Shown: piece by piece, positions 48,664 through 58,185 of the stretch | Position numbering within the stretch: position 1 is the first letter of the stretch | Layout of the letters: every line of letters starts with the position of its first letter | Assembly: GCF_004519315.1 (NCBI RefSeq) | Contig: NZ_SOZE01000020.1 | Coordinates: 1-64,000, forward strand | Length of the DNA stretch: 64,000 nucleotides | DNA from: Mucilaginibacter psychrotolerans | Lineage (GTDB): Bacteria > Bacteroidota > Bacteroidia > Sphingobacteriales > Sphingobacteriaceae | Direction: 5' to 3' | Notes under the pieces: model-generated | What the model saw: only the letters and a program-made list of their open reading frames with translations | The model's database searches: none | What the model was told of the DNA's origin: nothing | Position numbers and translations under genes: made by a program

Positions 48664-50994
48664 ATGTTCAGAAGTATAAGAAACCGATACCTGAGATATC
48701 TTACCATCTTTGTTTACTTTGTTATCCTCTTTTTCTGCGCCATAGAATTGAATTTCTTATGGCTATTTGGGCATTCGCCTAATATGAGTGAAATCAAAAC
48801 CCCTGTTGTTTGGCTTCCCTCTGAGGTGTACACGGCAGATGGTAAGCTCATCGGCCGCTTTTATAAACAAGACCGTTCGCCGGTGGAGTATAAGGCTATT
48901 TCTCCCTACCTGGTCAACGCGTTGGTTGCTACCGAAGATACACGGTTTTACAAACATGGCGGCGTAGATTTCATAGGCTTTGTAAGCGGGCTGGTATCTA
49001 CTGCCAAAGGCGACAGGCGTGGTGCAAGTACCATTACTCAGCAACTGGCTAAAAATCAGTTCAATACGCGCAAACGCACCTCACAGGGCCTGGTACAGTA
49101 CGTACCTGTGCTGCGCACCCTTGTTTTTAAATGTAAAGAATGGATTACAGCCTATAAAATAGAGCACTTGTACACCAAACAGCAAATACTTACCATGTAT
49201 TTGAATACGGTGCCTTTCGGCAATAACTCGTATGGCATAAAAACAGCAACCTTAAAATACTTCAATAAAATGCCAGGACAGGTTGCCCCTACCGAGGCAG
49301 CTACATTGATCGGTATGCTCAAGGCTACCTCTACTTACAACCCGCGCGTTTATCCGCAGCGGGCTATTGAACGCCGCAATGTGGTGCTTGGTCAGATGGT
49401 GAAATACGACTACTTAAGCAAAGCCGACTACGACAAGTACACCCAGTTCCCTATCGGACTAGACGGGCATTATGTAGACAAAACCGGGCAAGGCGATTCG
49501 TACATACGGCACGCGGTTGAAAAATGGCTGGATAAATGGTGTAAAGACAACAACTACGACCTTTACGAAGATGGCCTGAAGATATACACTACTATAGATA
49601 GCCGCTTGCAGCAATACGCCGAAGAAGCAGTGAACGATAAAATGAAGATGCTGCAGAAGCGCTTCAATAATTTATGGGGCGATAAAAATCCCTGGCGCGA
49701 CAGCAAAGGTGTAGAGATAAAAGATTTCTTGCTGAAAGCCGAGCAAAGGCTCCCCATTTACAAACTGCTTTCCAAAAAATATAAGGGGGATACTACGCAG
49801 ATAAACGCCTATTTCGAAAAGAAGAAACGCATGAGCGTGTTCACCTGGAAAGGTGATCAGGATACCACCTTTAGCAGCGTAGATTCCATCAAGTATTATA
49901 CAAAAATCCTGAACACCGGCATGATGACCATGGAACCATCTACCGGTAAGATAAAAGTTTGGGTGGGCGGTATCGACCATAAATACTTCAATTACGACCA
50001 CGTAAACCAGTCCAAACGCCAGGCGGGCTCTACTTTTAAGCCTTTTGCCTACGTTACTGCTATTGATAATGGCTTTACCCCTTGCGATAAGTTTACCGAC
50101 AAACGCGTAAGCATCAAATTCAAGGATAACGGCAAGGATGATGTTTGGGAACCCAACAATGCCGATTTCAACTTCTCGGGCCGCGAAATGTCACTACGTT
50201 GGGCCATGGGCAAATCGGTAAACTCTATTACCGCCCAGGTTACCGAGCATGTGGGCTGGGATAAAATTGTAGATTATGCGCACAAGATAGGTATCGAGAG
50301 TCCGCTAAAATCGGTGCCATCGGTTTCCTTGGGCTCCAATGATGTTTCGGTTTTTGAGATGGTGCGGGCATACAGCACGTTCCTGAATAAAGGCCAAAAG
50401 GTAGACCCCTTGCTGGTTACCAAAATAACGGACCAAAAAGGAGACGTTATACAGGAGTTTACGCTTAAAACCGAGCAGGTGCTGAGCGAAGAAACAGCAT
50501 GGTTGATGCTTTATATGTTCCGCGGCGGGATGGAAGAACCAGGCGGCACATCCCAGGCACTTTGGGAATACCCCGGCCTATGGAAAAAAGACAACCAAAT
50601 AGGTGGCAAAACCGGCACTAGTAGTGATTATGTAGATGGCTGGTATATGGGTATCACCAAAGATTTGGTAACCGGCATTTGGGTAGGCGCGGATGATCGT
50701 AGCGTGCATTTCACTACATCAGAAACCGGTGAGGGTTCGCATACGGCGTTACCCATTTTCGGTGAGTTTATGGAAAAGGTGTACGCCGATCCGAACTCGG
50801 GGTACACCTACGGGCCTTTCCCTAAGCCATGGGTGAAAATAACCAAAGAGTATAACTGCCCTTCTCCAAGGATAAGAGAAGCTGATACCACGGCAGTAGA
50901 TAGCCTGATGGAGATGCCAATGGATACTTCAGGGGTAATAACAACTCCTGTAAAAGAAGAAAGCCCGGAAAATAATGCGCCAACGCCTAAATAA
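48664..50994 (+). CDS. Bifunctional penicillin-binding protein 1A (class A PBP)
   Basis: A 776-residue peptidoglycan synthase anchored by one N-terminal helix (about 11-37). The GT51 glycosyltransferase domain (about 60-240) has VATEDTRFYKHGGVD with the catalytic Glu, RGASTITQQLAKN, and QQILTMYLNTVPFGNNSYG. The transpeptidase domain (about 400-690) has active-site SxxK in AGSTFKPF (Ser456, Lys459), the SxN motif SVN, and KTGTSS. The C-terminal tail is Pro/Glu-rich. It polymerises glycan strands and cross-links peptides on the periplasmic face. Length is usual for Bacteroidota PBP1A. No operon partner is close; the next gene starts 70 bases on. Confidence 0.95.
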   Translation: MFRSIRNRYLRYLTIFVYFVILFFCAIELNFLWLFGHSPNMSEIKTPVVWLPSEVYTADGKLIGRFYKQDRSPVEYKAISPYLVNALVATEDTRFYKHGGVDFIGFVSGLVSTAKGDRRGASTITQQLAKNQFNTRKRTSQGLVQYVPVLRTLVFKCKEWITAYKIEHLYTKQQILTMYLNTVPFGNNSYGIKTATLKYFNKMPGQVAPTEAATLIGMLKATSTYNPRVYPQRAIERRNVVLGQMVKYDYLSKADYDKYTQFPIGLDGHYVDKTGQGDSYIRHAVEKWLDKWCKDNNYDLYEDGLKIYTTIDSRLQQYAEEAVNDKMKMLQKRFNNLWGDKNPWRDSKGVEIKDFLLKAEQRLPIYKLLSKKYKGDTTQINAYFEKKKRMSVFTWKGDQDTTFSSVDSIKYYTKILNTGMMTMEPSTGKIKVWVGGIDHKYFNYDHVNQSKRQAGSTFKPFAYVTAIDNGFTPCDKFTDKRVSIKFKDNGKDDVWEPNNADFNFSGREMSLRWAMGKSVNSITAQVTEHVGWDKIVDYAHKIGIESPLKSVPSVSLGSNDVSVFEMVRAYSTFLNKGQKVDPLLVTKITDQKGDVIQEFTLKTEQVLSEETAWLMLYMFRGGMEEPGGTSQALWEYPGLWKKDNQIGGKTGTSSDYVDGWYMGITKDLVTGIWVGADDRSVHFTTSETGEGSHTALPIFGEFMEKVYADPNSGYTYGPFPKPWVKITKEYNCPSPRIREADTTAVDSLMEMPMDTSGVITTPVKEESPENNAPTPK

Positions 50995-51064
50995 ATTGCC
51001 TATATCAGCGTTTGGCTATAAGCGTGCTTTTAATTAAATTACGCCATATTCTTAACACAGCCTT

Positions 51065-54000
51065 ATGAATAAACGTTACTCTTCCTACGTAAAACTTCCG
51101 CTTGTACTATTTTGCCTGTCGCTTGCGCTATTATTTAGTCAGCAGGCAAAAGCGCAATACTTTGGGCAAAACAAAGTGCGCTACAAAAAACTCGACTTTA
51201 AGGTATATAAGACCCCGCACTTCGAGATATACTATTACATAAAAAACGATAGTATGATGAAGCGATTTGCCCAGGAGGCCGAGCTTTGGTACACACTGCA
51301 CCAGCAGGTATTTCGCGATACTTTCAGCAAGCCAAACCCCATCATATTGTACGCCAACCATCCCGATTTTCAACAAACAACAGCCATAGATGGCGAGATA
51401 AGCGTGGGTACAGGCGGTATTACGGAGGGCCTGAAAAACCGGGTGGTGATGCCCGTAATGGAAACCAACCAAACCACCAGGCACGTACTTGGGCACGAAT
51501 TGGTTCACGCCTTCCAGTACCATATGCTATTGGGGCGCGATTCTTCCAACTTCGAGAATATCGGCAACATACCGCTTTGGATGGTGGAAGGTATGGCCGA
51601 GTATCTTTCGTTGGGTAAAAAAGATGCTTACACCGCCATGTGGATGCGCGATGCCTACCTTAATCACGATATTCCAACGGTAGAAGAGCTTACCACCGGT
51701 AATAAATACTTCCCGTACCGATATGGTGAGGCTTTTTGGTCGTTCCTGGGATCTACCTATGGCGATACCATCATCGTTCCATTCTTTAAGAATACCGCCC
51801 GTTTTGGGCTTCAATACGGTATCAGGCGCACGTTTGGGTACGATGATAAAACGCTTTCACGCCTTTGGAAAAACTCTATAGAATCTACATACAAGCCGTT
51901 TTTAAAAGATACCCTGCAAAAACCGGTAGGCTTAAAAATTATTGACGATAAAAACGGTGGCGATATGTCGGTGGCACCCTCGGTTAGTCCCGATGGTCAA
52001 TACATCGCCTTCCTGTCTTCAAAAAATCTCTTTAGTATAGACCTTTACCTCGCCGATGCCCATACGGGGCGAGTCGTGAAGCGGTTAACGAGCAAAACGG
52101 CCAATTCGCACGTGGATGAGTTCAACTTTATCGAATCGGCAGGTGCATGGTCGCCCGATAGCAAGAAATTCGCCTTCAGCGTATTTAGTAAGGGGCGCAA
52201 CCGTATGCTGGTAGTTGCCGTGCCCGATGGCAAGGTGTTGAATGATATTTCCATGGGCAAGGCCGAGCAATTCAGTAACTTAACCTGGTCGCCAGATGGT
52301 AAAAACGTGGCATTCCAGGCACTGTCAGAGGGCCAGGGCGATATTTACATGTATAACTTCGAAACAAAAAAAGTTATACAACTCACCAACGATAAGTACT
52401 CCGATTACCAGCCCAGCTTCTCGCGCGATGGCAACAAGATTATCTTCTCCAGCGACCGCAGCACTTACGATCAGGGTTTATCACAGGAAATCACCTTCAA
52501 TCTGGCCGAACTTGATATCGCAACCGGCAAGGTTACCGATATCAAAATCTTCAACCACGCCAACAACCTTAACCCACTATATTCTGCAGACGGTACGCAG
52601 GTTTACTTCCTGAGTAACCGCGACGGCTTCCGTAACTTGTACCGCTATACGTTGGCGAATGGCAAGGTTGAGCAGATGACAGATTTGTTTACCGGCATCT
52701 GCGGCATTACCGAATATTCACCTGCGCTAAGCATCTCCGCCAGCGATGATATCGTGTACTCGTACTATCGCGCGCAGAAATATACTGTGTACAATGCCAA
52801 GGCTTCAGAGTTTAAGCCACTGATAGTTGATGGTGGCACAACCAATTTCGAGGTGGCTATGCTGCCCCCAACCCGCGCAGTGGGGGTAGATTTGATCAAT
52901 TCTAACTTAAACAACTACCTTGCCTACCCAAAACTCTCTGCCGATTCTATCCACAGCATAGCATACAAACCCAAATTTAAGCTGGATGCCTTGGCCAGTA
53001 ATGGCGTTGGCGCGCAGATTGGCACTTACGGCACCGGCTTATCCAGCGGCATCGTAGGCGTTTTTAGCGATATATTGGGCCGTAATCAAATCTACGCCAG
53101 CGCATCGGTAAACGGCGAGGTTTATGATTTTGGCGCGCAAGGGATTTACATTAACCAGGAGGGTCGTTGGAATTGGGGTTTCGGCTTGTCGCATATCCCC
53201 TACCAGTTTGGTAATTATGGCCTCACAGCAACCACTATAGATTACCAGGGGCAACAGACTAACGTTTTAGACCAGCACACCGATATCATCCGCATCTTTC
53301 AGGATGCTATACAAGGCTTTGTACAGTACCCTATCTCTAAACAACTGCGGTACGAAATCGGCGCAAGTGCATCGCGTAGCAGCTTCCGTATCGACCGCTA
53401 CAGCACCTACTACCCTATAGATACAGCGGGAAACGTTTACAACGCCATCGACTTTAAAAAGCACAAGATATCCCGCGAACAATATCGTGCCGAAACTGGT
53501 TATGATTATCGCCCCTTCAGCACCTATACCATCGGTACATCGCTTACCGGCGACGATTCTTATTTCGGTATTGCCGCCCCGCTTGGTGGTTATCGCTTTA
53601 AGCTGGGTATTGATTACAATATGGGAACTTACAAATATTATTCGCCGAATATCGACCTGCGCAAATACGTGCGGGCGCAGCCGGTTACCTTTGCCGCAAG
53701 GTTTTACGGCACGGGCCGCTTTGGCGATGACGCGAACGCTTTCTACCCGCTATCCGTTAGCTACCCATGGCTGGTACGCGGTTACGATCTTTATAGCGAC
53801 AACAGTACCATTGGCGGCACTACCAGCGTTTGGAACAGCAACCAGCTGAACGGTAGCCGTATTGCTGTAGCAAATTTTGAGATACGCCTGCCATTTACCG
53901 GCCCTGAGAAGTTGGCCTTATTACCTTCGAAGTTCCTTTTTTCAGATCTTAACTTTTTCTTCGACTCCGGTTTAGCCTGGAACAAGGGAGATAAGATCAC

Positions 54001-54232
54001 CCTGTTCAAAACCGAGCCGGATATCCTTTCTACAACACCCGTTACCGACCCAAGCACCAATCAAACAACCAACTATGTTACCGTAAGCCGTGTGCCTGCA
54101 TTTAGTGCGGGTGTATCGTTAAGGGTGAATGTGTTTGGCGCCTTTATATTAGAACCTTACTACGCTTTCCCATTCAACCGCAAGGACGTGAAGAAACCGG
54201 TATTCGGGTTTAATTTTACGCCGGGATGGTAA
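51065..54232 (+). CDS. Outer-membrane protein: metallopeptidase, TolB-like propeller and beta-barrel in one chain
   Basis: A 1055-residue exported protein. After a signal peptide (to about residue 30, ending KAQYFG) comes a zincin domain with HELVHAF (His144, Glu145, His148) and a downstream EGMAEYLSLG supplying a likely third zinc ligand, as in peptidase-MA proteins. Residues about 310-600 are WD40/TolB-like beta-propeller blades (SVSPDGQYIAFLSSKN; WSPDGKNVAFQALSEG; FSRDGNKIIFSSDRS). The last about 400 residues look like an outer-membrane beta-barrel: many alternating aromatic strands and a final strand FGFNFTPGW ending in Trp. The role is unknown; it could process surface or periplasmic proteins. 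It follows PBP1A by 70 bases. Confidence 0.82.
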   Translation: MNKRYSSYVKLPLVLFCLSLALLFSQQAKAQYFGQNKVRYKKLDFKVYKTPHFEIYYYIKNDSMMKRFAQEAELWYTLHQQVFRDTFSKPNPIILYANHPDFQQTTAIDGEISVGTGGITEGLKNRVVMPVMETNQTTRHVLGHELVHAFQYHMLLGRDSSNFENIGNIPLWMVEGMAEYLSLGKKDAYTAMWMRDAYLNHDIPTVEELTTGNKYFPYRYGEAFWSFLGSTYGDTIIVPFFKNTARFGLQYGIRRTFGYDDKTLSRLWKNSIESTYKPFLKDTLQKPVGLKIIDDKNGGDMSVAPSVSPDGQYIAFLSSKNLFSIDLYLADAHTGRVVKRLTSKTANSHVDEFNFIESAGAWSPDSKKFAFSVFSKGRNRMLVVAVPDGKVLNDISMGKAEQFSNLTWSPDGKNVAFQALSEGQGDIYMYNFETKKVIQLTNDKYSDYQPSFSRDGNKIIFSSDRSTYDQGLSQEITFNLAELDIATGKVTDIKIFNHANNLNPLYSADGTQVYFLSNRDGFRNLYRYTLANGKVEQMTDLFTGICGITEYSPALSISASDDIVYSYYRAQKYTVYNAKASEFKPLIVDGGTTNFEVAMLPPTRAVGVDLINSNLNNYLAYPKLSADSIHSIAYKPKFKLDALASNGVGAQIGTYGTGLSSGIVGVFSDILGRNQIYASASVNGEVYDFGAQGIYINQEGRWNWGFGLSHIPYQFGNYGLTATTIDYQGQQTNVLDQHTDIIRIFQDAIQGFVQYPISKQLRYEIGASASRSSFRIDRYSTYYPIDTAGNVYNAIDFKKHKISREQYRAETGYDYRPFSTYTIGTSLTGDDSYFGIAAPLGGYRFKLGIDYNMGTYKYYSPNIDLRKYVRAQPVTFAARFYGTGRFGDDANAFYPLSVSYPWLVRGYDLYSDNSTIGGTTSVWNSNQLNGSRIAVANFEIRLPFTGPEKLALLPSKFLFSDLNFFFDSGLAWNKGDKITLFKTEPDILSTTPVTDPSTNQTTNYVTVSRVPAFSAGVSLRVNVFGAFILEPYYAFPFNRKDVKKPVFGFNFTPGW

Positions 54233-54293
54233 AAAAGATTTGAGAAGTGAGATTTTAAATGTGAAATAGCAACTACATTTTTAAACAAATTAT

Positions 54294-54329
54294 AAAGAGC
54301 CGAAGTGTTATTGCTTCGGCTCTTTTAAT
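54294..54329 (+). terminator. Strong terminator after the outer-membrane metallopeptidase gene
   Basis: AAAGAGCCGAAG (54294-54305) pairs perfectly with CTTCGGCTCTTT (54314-54325) around an 8-base loop, followed by T, AA and later T runs. It isolates the upstream gene from the helicase gene. Confidence 0.88.
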
Positions 54330-54367
54330 GCTTTTTTTGTAAATAACGCCCGTAAAGTAGACACTTA

Positions 54368-57079
54368 TTGGATAAATTCCCGATCGATATTCAGTTTAAA
54401 CACTCCTGGCGTACATATCAGCAACGGGTGCTGGATAATTTAGATAACTATCTTTTAGACGGTCATTTACATATTATCGCTCCACCCGGTTCGGGTAAAA
54501 CAATATTAGGCCTTCAGGTGGCTATCACAGTAAACCGGCCAACGCTTATCCTTGCTCCTACTATTGCAATCCGCAACCAGTGGATCCAAAAATTTTGCGA
54601 TTCGTTCCTGCAGACCGATACACCGCCGGAGTGGATCTCACGCGAAATACGTAAGCCTGATTTTTTAACGGTAGTTACTTACCAGGGTTTGCATGCTGCC
54701 TGCAATAATATAAATGCAGAAGCCGAGGAGGACAGCGAAGAATTAAGCTCTGAGGAGCATACCCGGCCAGCACAAAATCAAAATTTAGAAAATATTGTCC
54801 TCTTGTTAAAAGCCCTGCAAGTTGGCACTATCGTAGTTGATGAGGCCCACCATTTAAAAAATGAATGGTGGCAAACTTTAATTAAAATAAAACAGCGCCT
54901 TAATCCCGTTATCATCGGCTTAACAGCAACGCCTCCTTATGACGTATCGGCAAATGAATGGCAACGGTATATAGACTTGAACGGTCCTATAAAGGTAGAA
55001 ATATCAGTACCGGAGTTAGTAACAGAAGGCGACTTGTGCCCTCACCAGGATTATGTGTATCTTTCTCAGCCAACCGATAGCGAGTGGGATAATATTACCT
55101 CGTTTCGTAGAAATATCGAAAATGCTTTCCATAGCCTTAAAACCGATGCGACCCTGATTGAAGCTATAGAATCGCACCGGGGGTGGACAAATCCTACTGA
55201 AAACCTGGAATGGATTTATAGTAACTTGTCGTTTTACTCTGCCTGTTTAATATTCCTGAATGCCTGCGGAAAAACAATCCCCCAATGTTTCGTTGAAATA
55301 ACAGGCAATAAAAACTCCAGGATACCTGCCTTTGACTACAATTGGGCAGAGACGCTGCTGGATTTTTATTTGTATAAAGAAAAAGAAGATTTCAAATTAT
55401 ATAAGGATCATAAGCTAAAACTGGAGGCTGATCTTAGGCGGTGTGGTGCATTGGAAAACCGGCAGATTATGTTTTCAAAAAATAAAAAAATCGTCAGTTC
55501 GTTAACCTCTAGTCTTAGTAAATTAAATAGCATAGAACGCATTGTAAAGTTCGAATATGGTCAATTAGGACCTTCCCTGCGTTTGGTGATTTTAACTGAT
55601 TTCATCAGGAACGAATTTTATGCCAATAGCTCCGATCAAGTATTCGACTTAAACAAAATTGGCATCATCCCTATTTTTGAGAAGCTTAGGCGAAGCAAAA
55701 ATGAAAATTTTAAAATTGGGGTGCTAACAGGATCTGTAGTTATAATACCGAAGGATGCCTACCCAACTTTTTTGGCAAAAATACGTGTTTTGGGTATCCA
55801 TAACATCGAATGCGGTTGTTTGCCGGCCGATGATGATTATATATTGATACAACGATGCGAGCAGATAAAAAATGATATCGTAAATATCATTACTCAATTA
55901 TTCGAACAGGGCGAAATCTGTGTACTGGTAGGAACAAAATCTTTACTAGGCGAAGGATGGGATGCGCCATCAATCAACAGCCTTATCCTCGCAAGTGTTG
56001 TAGGCTCATTTGTTTTATCCAACCAAATGCGCGGTAGGGCAATCAGAACCCAAAACGACAACGCTGATAAAACCGGCAATATTTGGCATTTATGCTGCCT
56101 AGACAGAACGTCGACATCAGGAGGAGCTGATTTTGAGATGCTGGAAAAACGTTGTAAATGTTTTGTAGGTGTTTCTGATAGTTTAACTATCGAAAATGGC
56201 ATCGGTCGGCTCCACCTATTTACTGTGGCATCATCCGTTATAATGGAGGAATCAAACCAGAAAACGATGCTTGTTGCTGCCGACCGGGAAGGCCTGAAAC
56301 ATAAATGGCAAAATGCGCTCGAGACCGGCGCAAACCTGGTAGATGAAATTAAAATTCCATTTTCAGATATCCGGGGCTATAAAGCGGTTACTAAATTGTA
56401 TCTAAACAAAACCATAGCGCACTTATCTGCGGCCCTTGGTTTTGGCTTTATGGAGTTTTTGATTGGAACAGTACAATCGTTGCCCAGAGCATTGAGTAAA
56501 GTAAGAAGTTTAAATCAGCTATATCTTCTTTTGGCGTTTTTCGGTTTAGCAGGCTTATTGATATTTGGCCGCAAGGCATATAAAACGTTTAAGCTATACA
56601 TAAAATACCTGGACATTGCCAAAGACCTGCAACAAATTGGCGAAGTGCTGTTGAACACCATGATTAAAGTTGGAATGGTGAAATCAGACATACCTGATCT
56701 TAGTATTCATGCATCGCTTGACAAATTAGGTGGCGTAAGTTGCCATCTGCAAGGCGGATCTACCTACGAAAGCTCGGCATTTATAAACATGCTGCAAGAG
56801 ATAATTGCGCCGATAGATAACCCCAAATACGTTATCGTAAGAAAAAGCCTGCTGGCACGTTTTATAAAGCAAAAAGATTTTCATACGGTGCCCGAATATC
56901 TTGGGCGCAACAAAGAATCCGCTAGCTACTTTGCACAGCAATGGGAAAAAAAAGTAGGCCCTTGCGAATTAATTTACACGCGTACGGTTGCAGGCCGAAA
57001 GATACTGGTACAATCCAGACTTAAATCTCTTTCGTCTGAATTTGTTGAAAAAAATGAACGGATAAGTAAATGGAAATAA
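54368..57079 (+). CDS. DEAH-box SF2 helicase with C-terminal hydrophobic segments
   Basis: A 903-residue protein starting at TTG 54368; an in-frame stop at 54353-54355 leaves no upstream ATG. N-terminal helicase lobe: Walker A IIAPPGSGKTILGLQ (about 35-49), motif Ia LAPTIAIRNQW, TYQGLHAACNN, Walker B VVDEAHHLKNEWW (about 156-168) and motif III GLTATPP. Second lobe: motif V GTKSLLGEGWDAPS and motif VI NQMRGRAIRTQ (about 551). Two hydrophobic stretches follow (about 688-706, and LLLAFFGLAGLLIFGRKA at about 719-737), then about 165 residues of unrecognised domain. Such membrane segments are rare in SF2 helicases. Composition is A+T richer than neighbours, suggesting transfer. A defence role is speculative. 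Confidence 0.85.
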   Translation: MDKFPIDIQFKHSWRTYQQRVLDNLDNYLLDGHLHIIAPPGSGKTILGLQVAITVNRPTLILAPTIAIRNQWIQKFCDSFLQTDTPPEWISREIRKPDFLTVVTYQGLHAACNNINAEAEEDSEELSSEEHTRPAQNQNLENIVLLLKALQVGTIVVDEAHHLKNEWWQTLIKIKQRLNPVIIGLTATPPYDVSANEWQRYIDLNGPIKVEISVPELVTEGDLCPHQDYVYLSQPTDSEWDNITSFRRNIENAFHSLKTDATLIEAIESHRGWTNPTENLEWIYSNLSFYSACLIFLNACGKTIPQCFVEITGNKNSRIPAFDYNWAETLLDFYLYKEKEDFKLYKDHKLKLEADLRRCGALENRQIMFSKNKKIVSSLTSSLSKLNSIERIVKFEYGQLGPSLRLVILTDFIRNEFYANSSDQVFDLNKIGIIPIFEKLRRSKNENFKIGVLTGSVVIIPKDAYPTFLAKIRVLGIHNIECGCLPADDDYILIQRCEQIKNDIVNIITQLFEQGEICVLVGTKSLLGEGWDAPSINSLILASVVGSFVLSNQMRGRAIRTQNDNADKTGNIWHLCCLDRTSTSGGADFEMLEKRCKCFVGVSDSLTIENGIGRLHLFTVASSVIMEESNQKTMLVAADREGLKHKWQNALETGANLVDEIKIPFSDIRGYKAVTKLYLNKTIAHLSAALGFGFMEFLIGTVQSLPRALSKVRSLNQLYLLLAFFGLAGLLIFGRKAYKTFKLYIKYLDIAKDLQQIGEVLLNTMIKVGMVKSDIPDLSIHASLDKLGGVSCHLQGGSTYESSAFINMLQEIIAPIDNPKYVIVRKSLLARFIKQKDFHTVPEYLGRNKESASYFAQQWEKKVGPCELIYTRTVAGRKILVQSRLKSLSSEFVEKNERISKWK

Positions 57080-57257
57080 ATTATATGCCGTGTACCACTT
57101 TCCCGGGCTAATAAAAAGTTATAAAAGCCTATTAACGTTGTAAGGAAAAACTCATTATTACGACCAATAGATGACAAACGCATTGGCACTATATTTCGTA
57201 GATTTATTGAGCAAAGCATATTTAGATAGCTTACAAATTATTACCAAAGAAAGAAAA

Positions 57258-57746
57258 ATGAAAAAATTAATTTTAGCAATACTCGTTATCGGTGTATTCG
57301 GTTCTATTAGCTGCCAGAATATCAACGGGCAAACAAAAAAACAAAGCGCGGCACGCCCAAAAAGCAAACCCCCTTCGGAGTGGAAGAAGATACTGACGCC
57401 AAATCAGTATAACATTATGGTGGAGAGTGGCACCGAGCAGCCTTTTAAGAACGCTTATTACGATAACCACGAAAAAGGTGTTTACGTAAGCGCAGCTACC
57501 GGCGACGTATTGTTTAGTTCGGCCGATAAGTTCGATAGTGGCACCGGCTGGCCAAGTTTTGTAAAAGCAGTAGATGCGGGCAAAATAGAGATCGTGACCG
57601 ATAACAGCTACGGTATGACGCGCGACGAAGTCATAGAGCGCAGCACCGGCTTGCACCTGGGCCATGTGTTTGACGATGGCCCTGCCGACCGTGGCGGCAA
57701 ACGATTCTGCATGAACTCGGGCGCATTGAAATTCATTAAAAAGTAA
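57258..57746 (+). CDS. msrB: Peptide-methionine (R)-S-oxide reductase, lipoprotein form
   Basis: A 162-residue enzyme that reduces methionine-R-sulfoxide in proteins. A lipoprotein signal LAILVIGVFGSISC (Cys about 20) exports it, so it acts in the periplasm. The SelR/MsrB domain (about 45-160) carries NAYYDNHEKGVYVSAATGD, FDSGTGWPSF, GLHLGHVFDDGP and the catalytic Cys in GGKRFCMNSGALKF. The two CxxC pairs that bind zinc in many MsrB enzymes are missing (LFSSADKFD replaces one), as in zinc-free forms. ATG 57258 is chosen because the signal begins there. The 3' end overlaps the convergent GIY-YIG-like gene by 11 bases. Confidence 0.94.
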   Translation: MKKLILAILVIGVFGSISCQNINGQTKKQSAARPKSKPPSEWKKILTPNQYNIMVESGTEQPFKNAYYDNHEKGVYVSAATGDVLFSSADKFDSGTGWPSFVKAVDAGKIEIVTDNSYGMTRDEVIERSTGLHLGHVFDDGPADRGGKRFCMNSGALKFIKK

Positions 57747-58101
57747 CAGCTCTTCGCGCTGGTTGTATAGAAGGCCGTCCGCCAAAAGTGGATGGCCTAA
57801 CTTTTATTCCGCTTTCATAATTCAAGCCTATAGTAAGGTCAACCCAATCCGGGTTTACCGGGCGTATCATCCTTTCCTTTTGCGGACGGGTAAAAGTGCT
57901 TACCTGCTTAAAGCGCTCCATGGCCTGTTCCTCGGTATTTATTTCTTCAAAATAAACCAAACGGTTAAGCTGCTGCGCGCTATCGAAAAATAGCGTTGGC
58001 ATTTCGCCATAAAATTTCAGCGTTTTCAGCAGGTCTGCGCACATGCCTACATGTAAATTCTTCCTGTTCCTGTCGGTGATGATATAAACGAACCTCTTCA
58101 T
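57736..58101 (-). CDS. GIY-YIG-like protein with degenerate active site
   Basis: A 121-residue protein resembling the small UPF0213-type GIY-YIG domain: FVYIITDRNRKNLHVGMCADL at the start (given in part) occupies the GIY...YIG position, then LNRLVYFEEINTEEQAMERFKQ, which matches the usual LVYYE...A..RE.Q.K helix. The Tyr of YIG is His, the usual Arg is in a Cys/Ala/Asp loop, and the conserved Glu region differs, so nuclease activity is doubtful. The C-terminal 30 residues are basic (PSTFGGRPSIQPARRAV). It is divergent from a LexA-like regulator, 84 bases apart; this pairing is frequent in Bacteroidota. Function unknown. Confidence 0.7.
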   Translation of the reverse strand: MKRFVYIITDRNRKNLHVGMCADLLKTLKFYGEMPTLFFDSAQQLNRLVYFEEINTEEQAMERFKQVSTFTRPQKERMIRPVNPDWVDLTIGLNYESGIKVRPSTFGGRPSIQPARRAVTF

Positions 58102-58131
58102 TTGATAAAAAAATTTGCCGGTTAAATAATT

Positions 58132-58170
58132 ATTACTAACTTTATGAGCATAAAATTACTAATAAATTTA
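58132..58170 (+). promoter_or_regulatory. Promoter region of S24 regulator with ATTACTAA direct repeats
   Basis: ATTACTAA occurs at 58132-58139 and 58155-58162, a 23-base period. TAAATTTA at 58163-58170 is a near match to TAnnTTTG, 16 bases before the ATG. The repeats may be regulator half-sites in this 84-base divergent region. Confidence 0.4.
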
Positions 58171-58185
58171 GCAATTCCAAATTTT

